Positions 1 to 6,454 of a stretch of DNA of 12,306 nucleotides are shown one piece after another. This DNA is from Pseudomonadales bacterium. Lineage in GTDB: Bacteria; Pseudomonadota; Gammaproteobacteria; Pseudomonadales; Pseudohongiellaceae. Within the stretch, counting starts at the first letter, position 1. The number at the start of each line of letters is the position of its first letter. The position numbers and the translations under genes were made by a program. Below the pieces are notes generated by a model. It ran no database searches. It worked only from the letters and a program-made list of their open reading frames with translations, and was not told where the DNA came from. The stretch is taken from NCBI GenBank assembly GCA_022360535.1, contig JAKSCP010000013.1, forward strand, positions 1 to 12,306. The letters are read 5' to 3'.

Positions 1-305
1 CAGCCTTTACCAGGGTTACCGGCGAAGCGCACTGGGAAACTTTACTAAGAGCGCGAGCAATCGAGAATCAATGCTACGTGATTGCTGCCGGGCAGGGAGG
101 CAAGCATAGCGAGCGGAGAGAAACCTGGGGTCATTCGATGATTATCGATCCCTGGGGATCGGTGCTGGATCAGATTGCTACCGGGGAAGGCTTCGTGATA
201 GCCGAGACCGACACCGACTATCTGCGCGAAATACGCTCCCGCATGCCTCTGCGGGAGCAGCAGAAGCTCACCGCCGATAACAACATCAAGATTGGCTTGT
301 ATTAG
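1..305 (+). CDS. Carbon-nitrogen hydrolase (nitrilase superfamily, Nit1-like amidase), C-terminal part
   Basis: The reading frame is open from base 3 and ends at TAG 303-305, so only about the last 100 residues are present; the start and the catalytic Glu, Lys and Cys lie upstream of the window. What is visible is the conserved distal part of the nitrilase fold. The stretch TGEAHWETLLRARAIENQ is followed by CYVIAAGQGG, the RRETWGHSMIIDPWG block and a closing DNNIKIGLY tail. This pattern matches the Nit1/YbeM branch, whose characterised members hydrolyse deaminated glutathione to alpha-ketoglutarate and Cys-Gly as cytosolic metabolite repair. Other branches, such as omega-amidase, share the fold but fit the visible blocks less well. 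A GTG at 78 is internal and not a start. The family call is secure; the exact substrate is inference. Confidence 0.88.
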   Translation, partial: AFTRVTGEAHWETLLRARAIENQCYVIAAGQGGKHSERRETWGHSMIIDPWGSVLDQIATGEGFVIAETDTDYLREIRSRMPLREQQKLTADNNIKIGLY

Positions 306-369
306 TGTACTGACGGCACGCCAGGGCTCTGAAACTATGCGAATTAACCGGACACCACACTAGCAGGTC

Positions 370-399
370 TTGCTCCCACCGAATCCGATCAATTATGAT
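370..399 (+). promoter_or_regulatory. Candidate sigma70 promoter for the DUF445 gene
   Basis: A TTGCTC hexamer (370-375) and a TATGAT hexamer (394-399, 5 of 6 matches to consensus) are separated by 18 bases. Transcription would start near 406, a short distance upstream of the DUF445 reading frame. The -35 match is weak (3 of 6), so this is only a plausible call. Confidence 0.35.
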
Positions 400-461
400 G
401 CCGCCTCAATTTTCCTGGCTGGATAGGAATCACCATCAACAAGAGTCTGATTAGCAATGGA

Positions 462-1160
462 TTGGCTGCTGCGCTAGTGCTGGCAGGACTGCTTATGACC
501 GGGCCCTATCAGGTCTATGTGTTGAACACAGGCCTGTTTGCATTGTCCGGCGGTATCACCAACTGGTTGGCAGTACACATGCTCTTCGAGCGAGTGCCTG
601 GTCTCTATGGTTCTGGTGTGATTCAAATTCGTTTCGAAGACTTCAAGGTGGGTATTCGCAATCTCATTCTCGATCAGTTTTTTAAACATGGTGATCTGGA
701 AGCTTTCTTCCATGGGGCTGGTGATACCTCGGTGAAGCTTGGGGAGCAGCTTAAATCCAGTATCGACAATCTGGATTTGGAACAAGCTTTTGATTCCTTG
801 ATTGATGTAATCATGGGGTCATCGTTTGCGGGCATGCTGGGAATGCTCGGTGGGCGCGACGCACTGAACCCTTTGAAGAACCCATTCGTGGAGAAGATGC
901 GGGATTATTTCCGTGATCAATTTGCCGATTCGGGGTTTCAGGAAAAAGTGCAGGAGGCATTGCAGGGCGCTTTGGACGAAGAGGCCATACTGGAAAAACT
1001 CCAGGAACTCATTGATCAGCGACTGGATCAAATGACACCCGCTATGGTGAAAGATATTGTGCAGCAGATGATTCACAAGCACCTGGGGTGGTTAGTTGTT
1101 TGGGGAGCGGTATTTGGAGGAACCATCGGATTCACCGTAACTGTAGTGCAAAACTTATAG
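462..1160 (+). CDS. DUF445 family membrane protein
   Basis: The product has 232 residues if translation begins at TTG 462. An N-terminal hydrophobic segment (about residues 2-30) runs into the family hallmark GGITNWLAVHMLFERVPGLYG, followed by GVIQIRFEDFK. A long charged helical middle follows (about 60-205). The protein closes with a C-terminal hydrophobic helix, WGAVFGGTIGFTVTVVQNL. This is the DUF445 layout of a membrane-anchored protein with a helical domain between two membrane segments; the family has no established biochemical role. The start is uncertain. The frame is open back to TGA 396-398 but contains no ATG or GTG before 462. The encoded residues just before 462 (INKSLISNG, from ATC 435) look like a family N-terminus and have an AGGA at 425-428 at good spacing. 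Translation may therefore begin at 435 on a rare codon. TTG 462 has no convincing ribosome binding site and would trim the first membrane segment. Confidence 0.85.
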   Translation: MAAALVLAGLLMTGPYQVYVLNTGLFALSGGITNWLAVHMLFERVPGLYGSGVIQIRFEDFKVGIRNLILDQFFKHGDLEAFFHGAGDTSVKLGEQLKSSIDNLDLEQAFDSLIDVIMGSSFAGMLGMLGGRDALNPLKNPFVEKMRDYFRDQFADSGFQEKVQEALQGALDEEAILEKLQELIDQRLDQMTPAMVKDIVQQMIHKHLGWLVVWGAVFGGTIGFTVTVVQNL

Positions 1161-1168
1161 ACATGTAG

Positions 1169-1225
1169 GGTTTGGCGTTTGGAGGATTGATAGGCCTTTC
1201 GGTCACCATTGCTCAGAACTTATAG
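1169..1225 (+). pseudogene. Remnant of a second DUF445 C-terminus (gene ghost)
   Basis: Nine bases after the DUF445 stop, a short frame reads GLAFGGLIGLSVTIAQNL and then TAG. The intact gene just before it ends in GAVFGGTIGFTVTVVQNL and TAG. The two 18-residue ends match at 11 positions and share TTTGGAGGA and AACTTATAG exactly at the DNA level. The codon before the ghost is TAG (1166-1168), one base from the TGG that encodes the Trp at the same place in the intact copy. No start or upstream coding sequence remains. The differences are mostly synonymous or conservative, so the copy seems to have evolved under selection before it was lost. This suggests a tandem DUF445 paralogue removed by deletion. 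Confidence 0.7.
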
Positions 1226-1315
1226 CTACGTTGGGGTTTCTTGGCAGAATAATTAGAAAACCTAAATCCAGATCCCACCACTCTCTTTACCCATTGTTCT
1301 AAAACCCTTGTATCA

Positions 1316-1336
1316 GCTGATCAATTTTTGATCAGC
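1316..1336. repeat. Perfect 9-bp inverted repeat, possible operator
   Basis: GCTGATCAA (1316-1324) and TTGATCAGC (1328-1336) are exact reverse complements around a TTT centre. No T-run follows, so a rho-independent terminator is unlikely. The size and symmetry suit a dimeric repressor site, and a TetR-family gene lies 320 bases downstream. That link is inference, and the distance argues against simple autoregulation from a promoter near 1500. Confidence 0.55.
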
Positions 1337-1571
1337 CATGCTTACCTGTATTCCGATACCCAACCAAGACGAATTCAGCATCGAAACGGCACTTGGGAAT
1401 TGGTGAAGCAGCATTCAAAAATGACTGAAATTGTCACATTCGACTTTTATTTAATGAATTTTCGAACAATTGGTGTAAATCCCAGAATGCTGTAATACAA
1501 TAGCGCGCTTTCGATTTCCGGGGCCTGGATTCTCGAGCTAAGTTTCAAAAGAATAGGCCCAGCGAAAATCG

Positions 1572-1597
1572 CAAGAAACACGCACAAGAAACACGCA
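1572..1597 (+). repeat. Two exact tandem copies of a 13-bp unit
   Basis: CAAGAAACACGCA occurs at 1572-1584 and again immediately at 1585-1597 with no mismatch. It lies 60-85 bases before the start of the TetR gene, inside its probable leader. It may be a recent slippage duplication or a pair of directly repeated binding sites. Confidence 0.75.
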
Positions 1598-1655
1598 ATA
1601 GATACGAAAGACCAGACGAAGTTTTAACTCAGAATTAAGGGATCAAGTAAGAACG

Positions 1656-2243
1656 ATGGCACGACCAGTCGAATTCGAAGAGGCAAAGGTATTAACCAGC
1701 GCCATGGAACAGTTTTGGAAGGAAGGATACGAAGCGAGTTCGGTCCAGAAGTTATTAGATTGCACAGGTATCAATCGCGGAACTTTATATAACTCGTTTG
1801 GTGACAAGGAAACGTTTTTTAAATCTTGTGTCGATCAGTACAACGCTATCGTTGAAGAACAGATCGCGAATTCTTTAAAGAATGAAAAGCTTGGTCCCTG
1901 GGAATCTATCGATACCTATTTCGATTTATCCATACTGAGTATCAGTAACAAACATCGCGCCATGGGATGTCTGCTGGTTAACTCATTGTGCGAGAGTATT
2001 AATTACGATCGCGACATGAAGCGGGTGATCCGCTCCTCTCTGGCCAATATCCGCAAACCCCTGGTGGTACGACTGAAGCAGGCACAGAAGAAAGGCAAGT
2101 TGAAGAAAGGGGTGAGCGTAGAATCGGCCGCCGATATCTTGATCAATATGCTGCATGGAATTCGGGTAAATTCCCGGGATGGCAAGAATGCCCGCCAGCT
2201 TAAAGATCTCATTAAATTCACTGTCAATTCTCTGAAAAAATAG
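1656..2243 (+). CDS. TetR/AcrR family transcriptional regulator
   Basis: The product has 195 residues, a normal TetR length. Residues 1-60 form the DNA-binding domain. It opens with MARPVEFEEAKVL, and a helix-turn-helix spans about 28-48 (SVQKLLDCTGINRGTLYNSF), followed by the typical GDKETFF. The ligand-binding half carries MGCLLVNSLCE at 103-113, a signature of the AcrR-like subgroup in which a GC-L--N motif begins the second half. The C-terminus is lysine-rich. Such proteins are cytoplasmic dimeric repressors released by small molecules; the ligand here cannot be read from sequence. The ATG at 1656 gives the family N-terminus, but the nearest purine-rich site (AAGGGA 1637-1642) is 13 bases away, so initiation is probably weak. 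It stands alone between the gene-free stretch and a terminator, with no obvious target gene next to it. Confidence 0.93.
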   Translation: MARPVEFEEAKVLTSAMEQFWKEGYEASSVQKLLDCTGINRGTLYNSFGDKETFFKSCVDQYNAIVEEQIANSLKNEKLGPWESIDTYFDLSILSISNKHRAMGCLLVNSLCESINYDRDMKRVIRSSLANIRKPLVVRLKQAQKKGKLKKGVSVESAADILINMLHGIRVNSRDGKNARQLKDLIKFTVNSLKK

Positions 2244-2310
2244 CCAACCTAGTCCGAAAGCCGCGAAATCCCAGGCTTTTCGCCAGAAGTGCTACGATTT
2301 AACCCACTTT

Positions 2311-2341
2311 GAAGGAGGCCAAGCGCCTCCTTCCGCGTTTT
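2311..2341 (+). terminator. Probable rho-independent terminator of the TetR gene
   Basis: A GC-rich 9-bp stem (GAAGGAGGC 2311-2319 with GCCTCCTTC 2325-2333) encloses a five-base loop. It is followed by CGCG and TTTT (2338-2341). The stem is strong but the T-run is short and set back four bases. Confidence 0.6.
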
Positions 2342-2369
2342 CAGGGGTTCGCATCAAGGCCCTGGGCTT

Positions 2370-2397
2370 TTGTTTCCGCCCGGAGCGCTGATATACT
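2370..2397 (+). promoter_or_regulatory. Extended -10 promoter of the exbD-like gene
   Basis: TTGTTT (2370-2375) and TATACT (2392-2397, 5 of 6 matches) are 16 bases apart. A TG at 2389-2390 sits one base before the -10, giving an extended -10 element. Transcription would start near 2404 and give a leader of about 32 bases, matching the short distance to the ATG at 2436. Confidence 0.55.
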
Positions 2398-2435
2398 CTG
2401 GGGCTCGAGTAGTAAAACAGCGCCAGGACCGAATA

Positions 2436-2855
2436 ATGAAAAAAATCTCCGGTAAGAAGTCTGAGGATGATGCCAAGATCGATCTGACCCCGATGTTAGA
2501 TGTGTTGTTTATCCTGTTGATCTTTTTCGTTGTGACAGCGACTTTCCTTTCGGAAACAGCAATCAACGCAGCCAGTAGCGACAATAACAATAACGAGACG
2601 CCACCAGACGATACGGATAAGAAGAACATCCTTTTCGAAATCGGCCCTAATAATGAAATTATTCTCAACGGTAATCCACGCCCGATTATCGAAACTCAGG
2701 TTCGTTCGAATATCGACCAACTAAAGGCAGAAAATCCTGCGGCGTCCGTCATTATCCAACCTGACCATTCCTCGGATGTGAGTACCCTGGTCATGATTAT
2801 GGATGCGGCGCGACAAGCGGGTATGGCTAATATTTCGATTGTCGAACCCAATTAG
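2436..2855 (+). CDS. ExbD/TolR family biopolymer transport protein
   Basis: The product has 139 residues, the usual ExbD size. A short charged cytoplasmic N-terminus (1-18) leads into KIDLTPMLDVLFILLIFFVV. Asp22 at the membrane entry is the family's proton-channel residue. One membrane helix spans about 21-38 and a periplasmic domain follows. ExbD works with ExbB as the stator that uses the proton gradient to energise TonB or a similar rod. No ExbB, TonB or TolQ gene lies beside it, so it is a stand-alone copy. The region right after the membrane helix is unusual: where ExbD proteins normally carry an LP-containing strand, this one has a hydrophilic SSDNNNNETPPDDTDKKN insert (47-64). The ATG at 2436 is chosen over the longer open frame from 2370 because AGGA at 2425-2428 is well spaced and the product then begins at the expected family N-terminus. 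Confidence 0.9.
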   Translation: MKKISGKKSEDDAKIDLTPMLDVLFILLIFFVVTATFLSETAINAASSDNNNNETPPDDTDKKNILFEIGPNNEIILNGNPRPIIETQVRSNIDQLKAENPAASVIIQPDHSSDVSTLVMIMDAARQAGMANISIVEPN

Positions 2856-2871
2856 TTTTAACAAGGCTTGA

Positions 2872-2904
2872 AAAAAACGCAGCATCTTTGATGCTGCGTT
2901 TTTT
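2872..2904. terminator. Strong rho-independent terminator, potentially bidirectional
   Basis: A perfect 9-bp stem CGCAGCATC/GATGCTGCG (2878-2886 and 2890-2898) has a TTT loop. It is flanked by an A-run (2872-2877) and a T-run (2899-2904) that extend the pairing. It ends the exbD-like transcript and insulates the aldolase operon downstream. Confidence 0.93.
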
Positions 2905-2952
2905 GTTTGGGTCGAATAAATTGAGCGCTGCAATCAGGTAAAGCTGCAGGTC

Positions 2953-4923
2953 ATGAAGAATCGCTGGAACAGAAAAGAATTGTCAGAGCTTGCTGACGTA
3001 GATCCCGTTGCTGTCAGAGTCTACTCTTCACAGCTATTGGGAGCCGAGAGCGATCTGGTGTTGCATGGTGGCGGTAATACGTCGGTCAAGGGAGTGGTCG
3101 ACGATGTATTTGGTGAGAAGACAGACGTTCTTTACGTAAAGGGTTCAGGATGGGATCTGCGCACCATCGAGGCCCCCGGCTTTCCACCAACCAGATTGTC
3201 CTATCTGCAGCAACTGGGACAACTTTCTCAACTCTCTGACAGTGAGATGATGCGACAACTGCGGCTGGCGTTGCTGGACCCCAGTGGTCCGACTCCCTCG
3301 GTTGAAGCCATACTCCATGCGCTGATTCCCCACACCTATGTAGACCATAGCCATGCCGATGCGGTGGTGACTATCAGCAACACGCCAAAGGGCAAGGAAA
3401 TTCTGACGGATCTGTATGGATCAGAGGTGCTAATTCTTCCCTACATCATGCCTGGCTTTGTGTTGGCAAAGCAGGTGGCAGAGGCCACTGCGGCAGTTGA
3501 TTGGTCTCAGCTTAAGGGTATCGTGCTGCTGCACCATGGAATATTTACTTTCCACGATGACGCACAAACCAGTTACGAAACCATGATTGAATTGGTCAGC
3601 AAGGCTGAAGATTATCTTGCCAGACATGGCGCTGCCCAACTGGCGCAAGCGGACGTTACTCTAAGTGCCGCAGATTTCGATTATCTAAGTCGCTTGCGTA
3701 AATTCGCAGGTGAATCGTTCGGCGGCCCGATACTGGTACGCTGCGATACTTCGCGGGAGGCTGCTGGCTTTGCCAGATTGGAAAATGCTGTGGAGTTAGC
3801 CCAGCGCGGGCCGTTGACGCCGGACCACACCATCCATGCCAAGGCCTTTGCCGCCGCGTTTGACGTGGATCCACAACAGGATTTGGAAGCATTCCGCCAG
3901 TTGTATCAGGATTATTTTCAGCAGCACAGCAGTGCTGAGCACCAGATGCTCGACACCATGCCACGCTATGGGGTGTTTAAAGACCGCGGCATGATCTATA
4001 TGGCCGCGAACCAGAAAAGGCTCGGGATCGTGGCGGATATCTCAACTCATACCCTGACCGCGATTCAACATGGCGAGGCGCTGGGTGGCTGGACCGCTCT
4101 GCCGCAACAGGACTTGTTTGCCGTAGAGTATTGGGAATTAGAGCAGGCCAAATTGAAATCGGGAAATCAGCGAGCCGAGTTCGAGGGCAAGGTGGCCCTG
4201 GTTTCCGGCGCTGCCTCGGGTATTGGTAAAGCCTGTGTTGAATCCTTGATAACTGCTGGTGCAGTAGTTGTGGCCCTGGATATTAAGGAGATGGTTTTCG
4301 GGCATAGTTCGGTATTGCCGATCAATTGCGATGTTACCCAAGCCGATCAAATTCAGGCTGCACTTGCACAGGCGCTGCAGGAATTCGGTGGCATTGATCT
4401 GGTAGTAAGCAATGCAGGCTGCTTCCCTTCGAGCAGTCCTATTGAATCGCTGGAGGATGAGTCCTGGGAGCAGTCGGTTGCGCTTAATATGAGTTCTCAT
4501 ATGAAACTGTTGCGGGCGAGTATTCCGTTCCTCAAAAATGGATTTGACCCATCCGTGGTCATCATAGGTTCGAAGAATGTGCCCGCTCCGGGGCCAGGGG
4601 CGGCAGCTTATTCTGTAGCCAAGGCAGGTCTCAATCAGCTGGCAAGAGTGGCTGCTCTGGAATTGGGAAGCTTCGGCATCCGGGTAAATTCGGTGCACCC
4701 CAATGCCATATACGACACCGCTATCTGGACCGATGAAGTGCTTACGCAACGGGCAGCCCATTACGGGATGAGCGTTGAAGATTATCGCGCCGCCAATGTT
4801 CTTGGCGCTGAGTTGAACTCTGCCGATGTGGCGGCGGTGGTGACGAGCTTACTGAGTCAGGCTTTTAGTAAAACAACTGGAGCGCAAGTCGCCATCGATG
4901 GCGGCAACGAGCGTGTGATCTAG
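2953..4923 (+). CDS. Bifunctional class II aldolase / short-chain dehydrogenase
   Basis: The product is a 656-residue fusion. Residues 1-400 are a class II aldolase/adducin-type domain. HGGGNTSVK at 38-46 forms the phosphate-binding loop, Glu118 in PSVEAILH is the likely catalytic acid, and the metal ligands are probably His132 and His134 (DHSHAD) plus His195 (LLHHG). Residues 411-656 are a classical SDR: SGAASGIG cofactor loop (418-425), Asp443 after the second strand (favouring NAD over NADP), NAG (487-489) and the triad Ser540, Tyr553, Lys557. Relatives include the rhamnulose-1-phosphate aldolase/lactaldehyde dehydrogenase fusions. Here the partner gene, five bases on, is an MtnA-type isomerase and not a rhamnose isomerase. 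The likely reaction is therefore cleavage of a 5-substituted ribulose-1-phosphate (methylthio- or 5-deoxy-) to DHAP plus an aldehyde, which the SDR half then reduces or oxidises. The domain call is firm; the substrate is inferred from context. The ribosome binding site is poor. Confidence 0.92.
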   Translation: MKNRWNRKELSELADVDPVAVRVYSSQLLGAESDLVLHGGGNTSVKGVVDDVFGEKTDVLYVKGSGWDLRTIEAPGFPPTRLSYLQQLGQLSQLSDSEMMRQLRLALLDPSGPTPSVEAILHALIPHTYVDHSHADAVVTISNTPKGKEILTDLYGSEVLILPYIMPGFVLAKQVAEATAAVDWSQLKGIVLLHHGIFTFHDDAQTSYETMIELVSKAEDYLARHGAAQLAQADVTLSAADFDYLSRLRKFAGESFGGPILVRCDTSREAAGFARLENAVELAQRGPLTPDHTIHAKAFAAAFDVDPQQDLEAFRQLYQDYFQQHSSAEHQMLDTMPRYGVFKDRGMIYMAANQKRLGIVADISTHTLTAIQHGEALGGWTALPQQDLFAVEYWELEQAKLKSGNQRAEFEGKVALVSGAASGIGKACVESLITAGAVVVALDIKEMVFGHSSVLPINCDVTQADQIQAALAQALQEFGGIDLVVSNAGCFPSSSPIESLEDESWEQSVALNMSSHMKLLRASIPFLKNGFDPSVVIIGSKNVPAPGPGAAAYSVAKAGLNQLARVAALELGSFGIRVNSVHPNAIYDTAIWTDEVLTQRAAHYGMSVEDYRAANVLGAELNSADVAAVVTSLLSQAFSKTTGAQVAIDGGNERVI

Positions 4924-4928
4924 ACTGC

Positions 4929-6011
4929 ATGACCAACACCGAGAGTGGACATCAGAGTCTGTGGTATGACGCGGAATCCGATACGGTCAAGATAATCGAT
5001 CAGACCAGGTTACCCCACGAACTGGTCATAGCCTCCTTAAACTCACTGCAGGATGTCTGCATTGCGATTCAGTCGATGCAGGTGCGCGGTGCACCGTTAA
5101 TTGGTGTGACGGCGGCTTACGGCATCTATCTGGCGTTGCGGGAAGACGGCTCAGCACTAGAGTCTGCCATTCAGTCTTTGGCTGCCACTCGACCAACGGC
5201 GGTTAATCTGCAATGGGCTCTGCAGCGCTGCAGCGACAGACTGGTTTCAGAAACTGTTGAGCAGCGTCCCGGTGCAGCCCTTGAGTTGGCACAAATTCTG
5301 GAAAAGGAAGACATCGCAGTCTGCGAGGCTATTGGGGAACAGGGCGCAAGAGTGCTGCAGGAAATCTGGCAGCAGAAATCGGCAACACAATCACAGCTCA
5401 ATATTCTCACCCACTGCAATGCCGGCGCGCTGGCTACTGTGGACTGGGGTACGGCGCTTGCGGTTGTTTACAAGGGAGCTGCCGCAGGTATTCCACTGCA
5501 TGTCTGGGTAGACGAGACCAGGCCGCGCAATCAGGGTGCCTCACTCACCTGCTGGGAGTTAGGACAGCGCGGAATCTCCCATACGCTTGTCGTAGACAAT
5601 GCCGGCGGTCATCTCATGCAACAGGGCAAAGTCGATTTATGTTTAGTAGGCAGTGATCGCACAACGCGCCACGGCGATGTCTGTAATAAAGTGGGTACTT
5701 ATCTCAAGGCATTGGCTGCAAAAGACAATGACATTCCGTTTTATGTGGCGCTGCCAATCTCGACCATCGACTTTGCGATCGAAGACGGCCATGCAGAAAT
5801 CCCTCTCGAAGAGCGTGATGCTGAGGAAGTATTAACACTCACCGGTAAAGATGAGTCAGGTAGTCAACAACGCATCGCTATTGCGCCGGAAAACACAGCG
5901 GTGAGTAATATCGGATTCGATGTCACACCGTCTCGACTGGTAACAGCGTTGATTACAGAAAAGGCGGTAGTGCCTGCCACCGCGGAAGGCATTGCTGGTT
6001 TACTGGATTAG
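4929..6011 (+). CDS. mtnA: S-methyl-5-thioribose-1-phosphate isomerase (MtnA)
   Basis: The product has 360 residues, full length for the family. It converts 5-methylthioribose-1-phosphate, an aldose phosphate, into 5-methylthioribulose-1-phosphate, and relatives also act on 5-deoxyribose-1-phosphate. Visible signatures are MQVRGAPLIGVTAAYG near residue 50, catalytic Cys163 in THCNAGALATVDWG, VDETRPRNQGASLT, and catalytic Asp243 in VGSDRTTRHGDVCNKVGTY. This order and these residues distinguish it from the related eIF2B subunits and ribose-1,5-bisphosphate isomerases. It starts five bases after the stop of the aldolase-dehydrogenase gene without a clear Shine-Dalgarno site, so translation is probably coupled. 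The classical downstream methionine-salvage enzymes (MtnB, MtnC, MtnD) are absent. This supports use of its product by the aldolase next door. Its stop overlaps that of the convergent HIT gene. Confidence 0.93.
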   Translation: MTNTESGHQSLWYDAESDTVKIIDQTRLPHELVIASLNSLQDVCIAIQSMQVRGAPLIGVTAAYGIYLALREDGSALESAIQSLAATRPTAVNLQWALQRCSDRLVSETVEQRPGAALELAQILEKEDIAVCEAIGEQGARVLQEIWQQKSATQSQLNILTHCNAGALATVDWGTALAVVYKGAAAGIPLHVWVDETRPRNQGASLTCWELGQRGISHTLVVDNAGGHLMQQGKVDLCLVGSDRTTRHGDVCNKVGTYLKALAAKDNDIPFYVALPISTIDFAIEDGHAEIPLEERDAEEVLTLTGKDESGSQQRIAIAPENTAVSNIGFDVTPSRLVTALITEKAVVPATAEGIAGLLD

Positions 6012-6352
6012 CCCGGAGGCCAATCCATTTGGCGCCCGCCCAGAATGTGGAGGTGAATGTGAAAAACCGTTTGTCCGCCATGACCGCCGGTGTTAATCAC
6101 GTAGCGAAATCCGTCTTCGGCCAGTCCTTCCTGTTCAGCAATCTGATTCGCCACCAGCAAGAGTTTGCCCAGTAAGGCCTGATCTTCTGCGCTGGCCTCA
6201 TTTATTGCAGCGATGTGTTTGTTTGGAATGACCAGAATATGGGTAGGAGCGGCGGGATTAATATCCCTGAACGCAGTGACATCAGCGTCCTGGTAAACTA
6301 TGTCAGCAGGGATATCACCAGCGACAATCTTGCAAAACAGACAATCTTCCAT
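6008..6352 (-). CDS. HIT family hydrolase (HinT-like histidine triad nucleotide-binding protein)
   Basis: The product has 114 residues, a typical HinT length. It opens MEDCLFCKIVAGDIPA. The histidine triad lies at 98-102 (HIHLH), preceded by GGQTVF; His100 is the expected nucleophile, which forms a covalent nucleotidyl intermediate. A Trp at 111 near the C-terminus and the final PPG are also HinT-like. HinT enzymes hydrolyse AMP-lysine and other purine phosphoramidates in the cytoplasm; the physiological substrate in bacteria is still unclear. AAGGAG (complement of 6361-6366) lies eight bases upstream of the ATG, one of the best ribosome binding sites in the window. The gene converges on mtnA, sharing four bases at the two stop codons. 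No functional tie to it is evident. Confidence 0.95.
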   Translation of the reverse strand: MEDCLFCKIVAGDIPADIVYQDADVTAFRDINPAAPTHILVIPNKHIAAINEASAEDQALLGKLLLVANQIAEQEGLAEDGFRYVINTGGHGGQTVFHIHLHILGGRQMDWPPG

Positions 6353-6428
6353 CTAATAAGCTCCTTTTCGCATTTCTTTCCGGTCACCCTGGCGACCAGT
6401 GGTCCCAACCTGTCGTTTTGGCGGGGAA

Positions 6429-6454
6429 TTGAGGCTTTTATCCCATTCTATAAT
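6429..6454 (+). promoter_or_regulatory. Promoter of the glutaminyl cyclase operon
   Basis: A perfect TATAAT -10 hexamer lies at 6449-6454. The best -35 candidate is TTGAGG (6429-6434), but the spacing of 14 bases is short, so activation or a different -35 is possible. Transcription would start near 6461 and leave a leader of about 22 bases before the ATG at 6483. Confidence 0.45.

Larger units (their letters stand above)
1226..1655. other. Gene-free regulatory stretch upstream of the TetR regulator
   Basis: These 430 bases hold no credible coding frame on either strand and are AT-richer than the surrounding genes. The stretch contains a perfect palindrome (1316-1336), a poor candidate promoter (TTGGTG 1470-1475, 17 bases, TAATAC 1493-1498) and a 13-bp tandem duplication (1572-1597). 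No rho-independent terminator with a T-run was seen behind the DUF445 gene. If the candidate promoter is used, the regulator mRNA would carry a leader of about 150 bases. Confidence 0.5.

Noticed and set aside
474..1082. Two minus-strand open frames opposite the DUF445 gene
   Set aside because: Both are shadows with no recognisable domain, and the plus-strand DUF445 motifs explain the region.
2263..2283. Weak hairpin GCGAAA/TTTCGC just after the TetR stop
   Set aside because: Only six base pairs with a nine-base loop and no T-run; the GC-rich hairpin at 2311-2333 is a better terminator.
4138..4761. Long open frame on the minus strand opposite the SDR half of the fusion protein
   Set aside because: It lies wholly within a well-supported gene, its translation shows no recognisable domain, and it mirrors the codon bias of the opposite strand.
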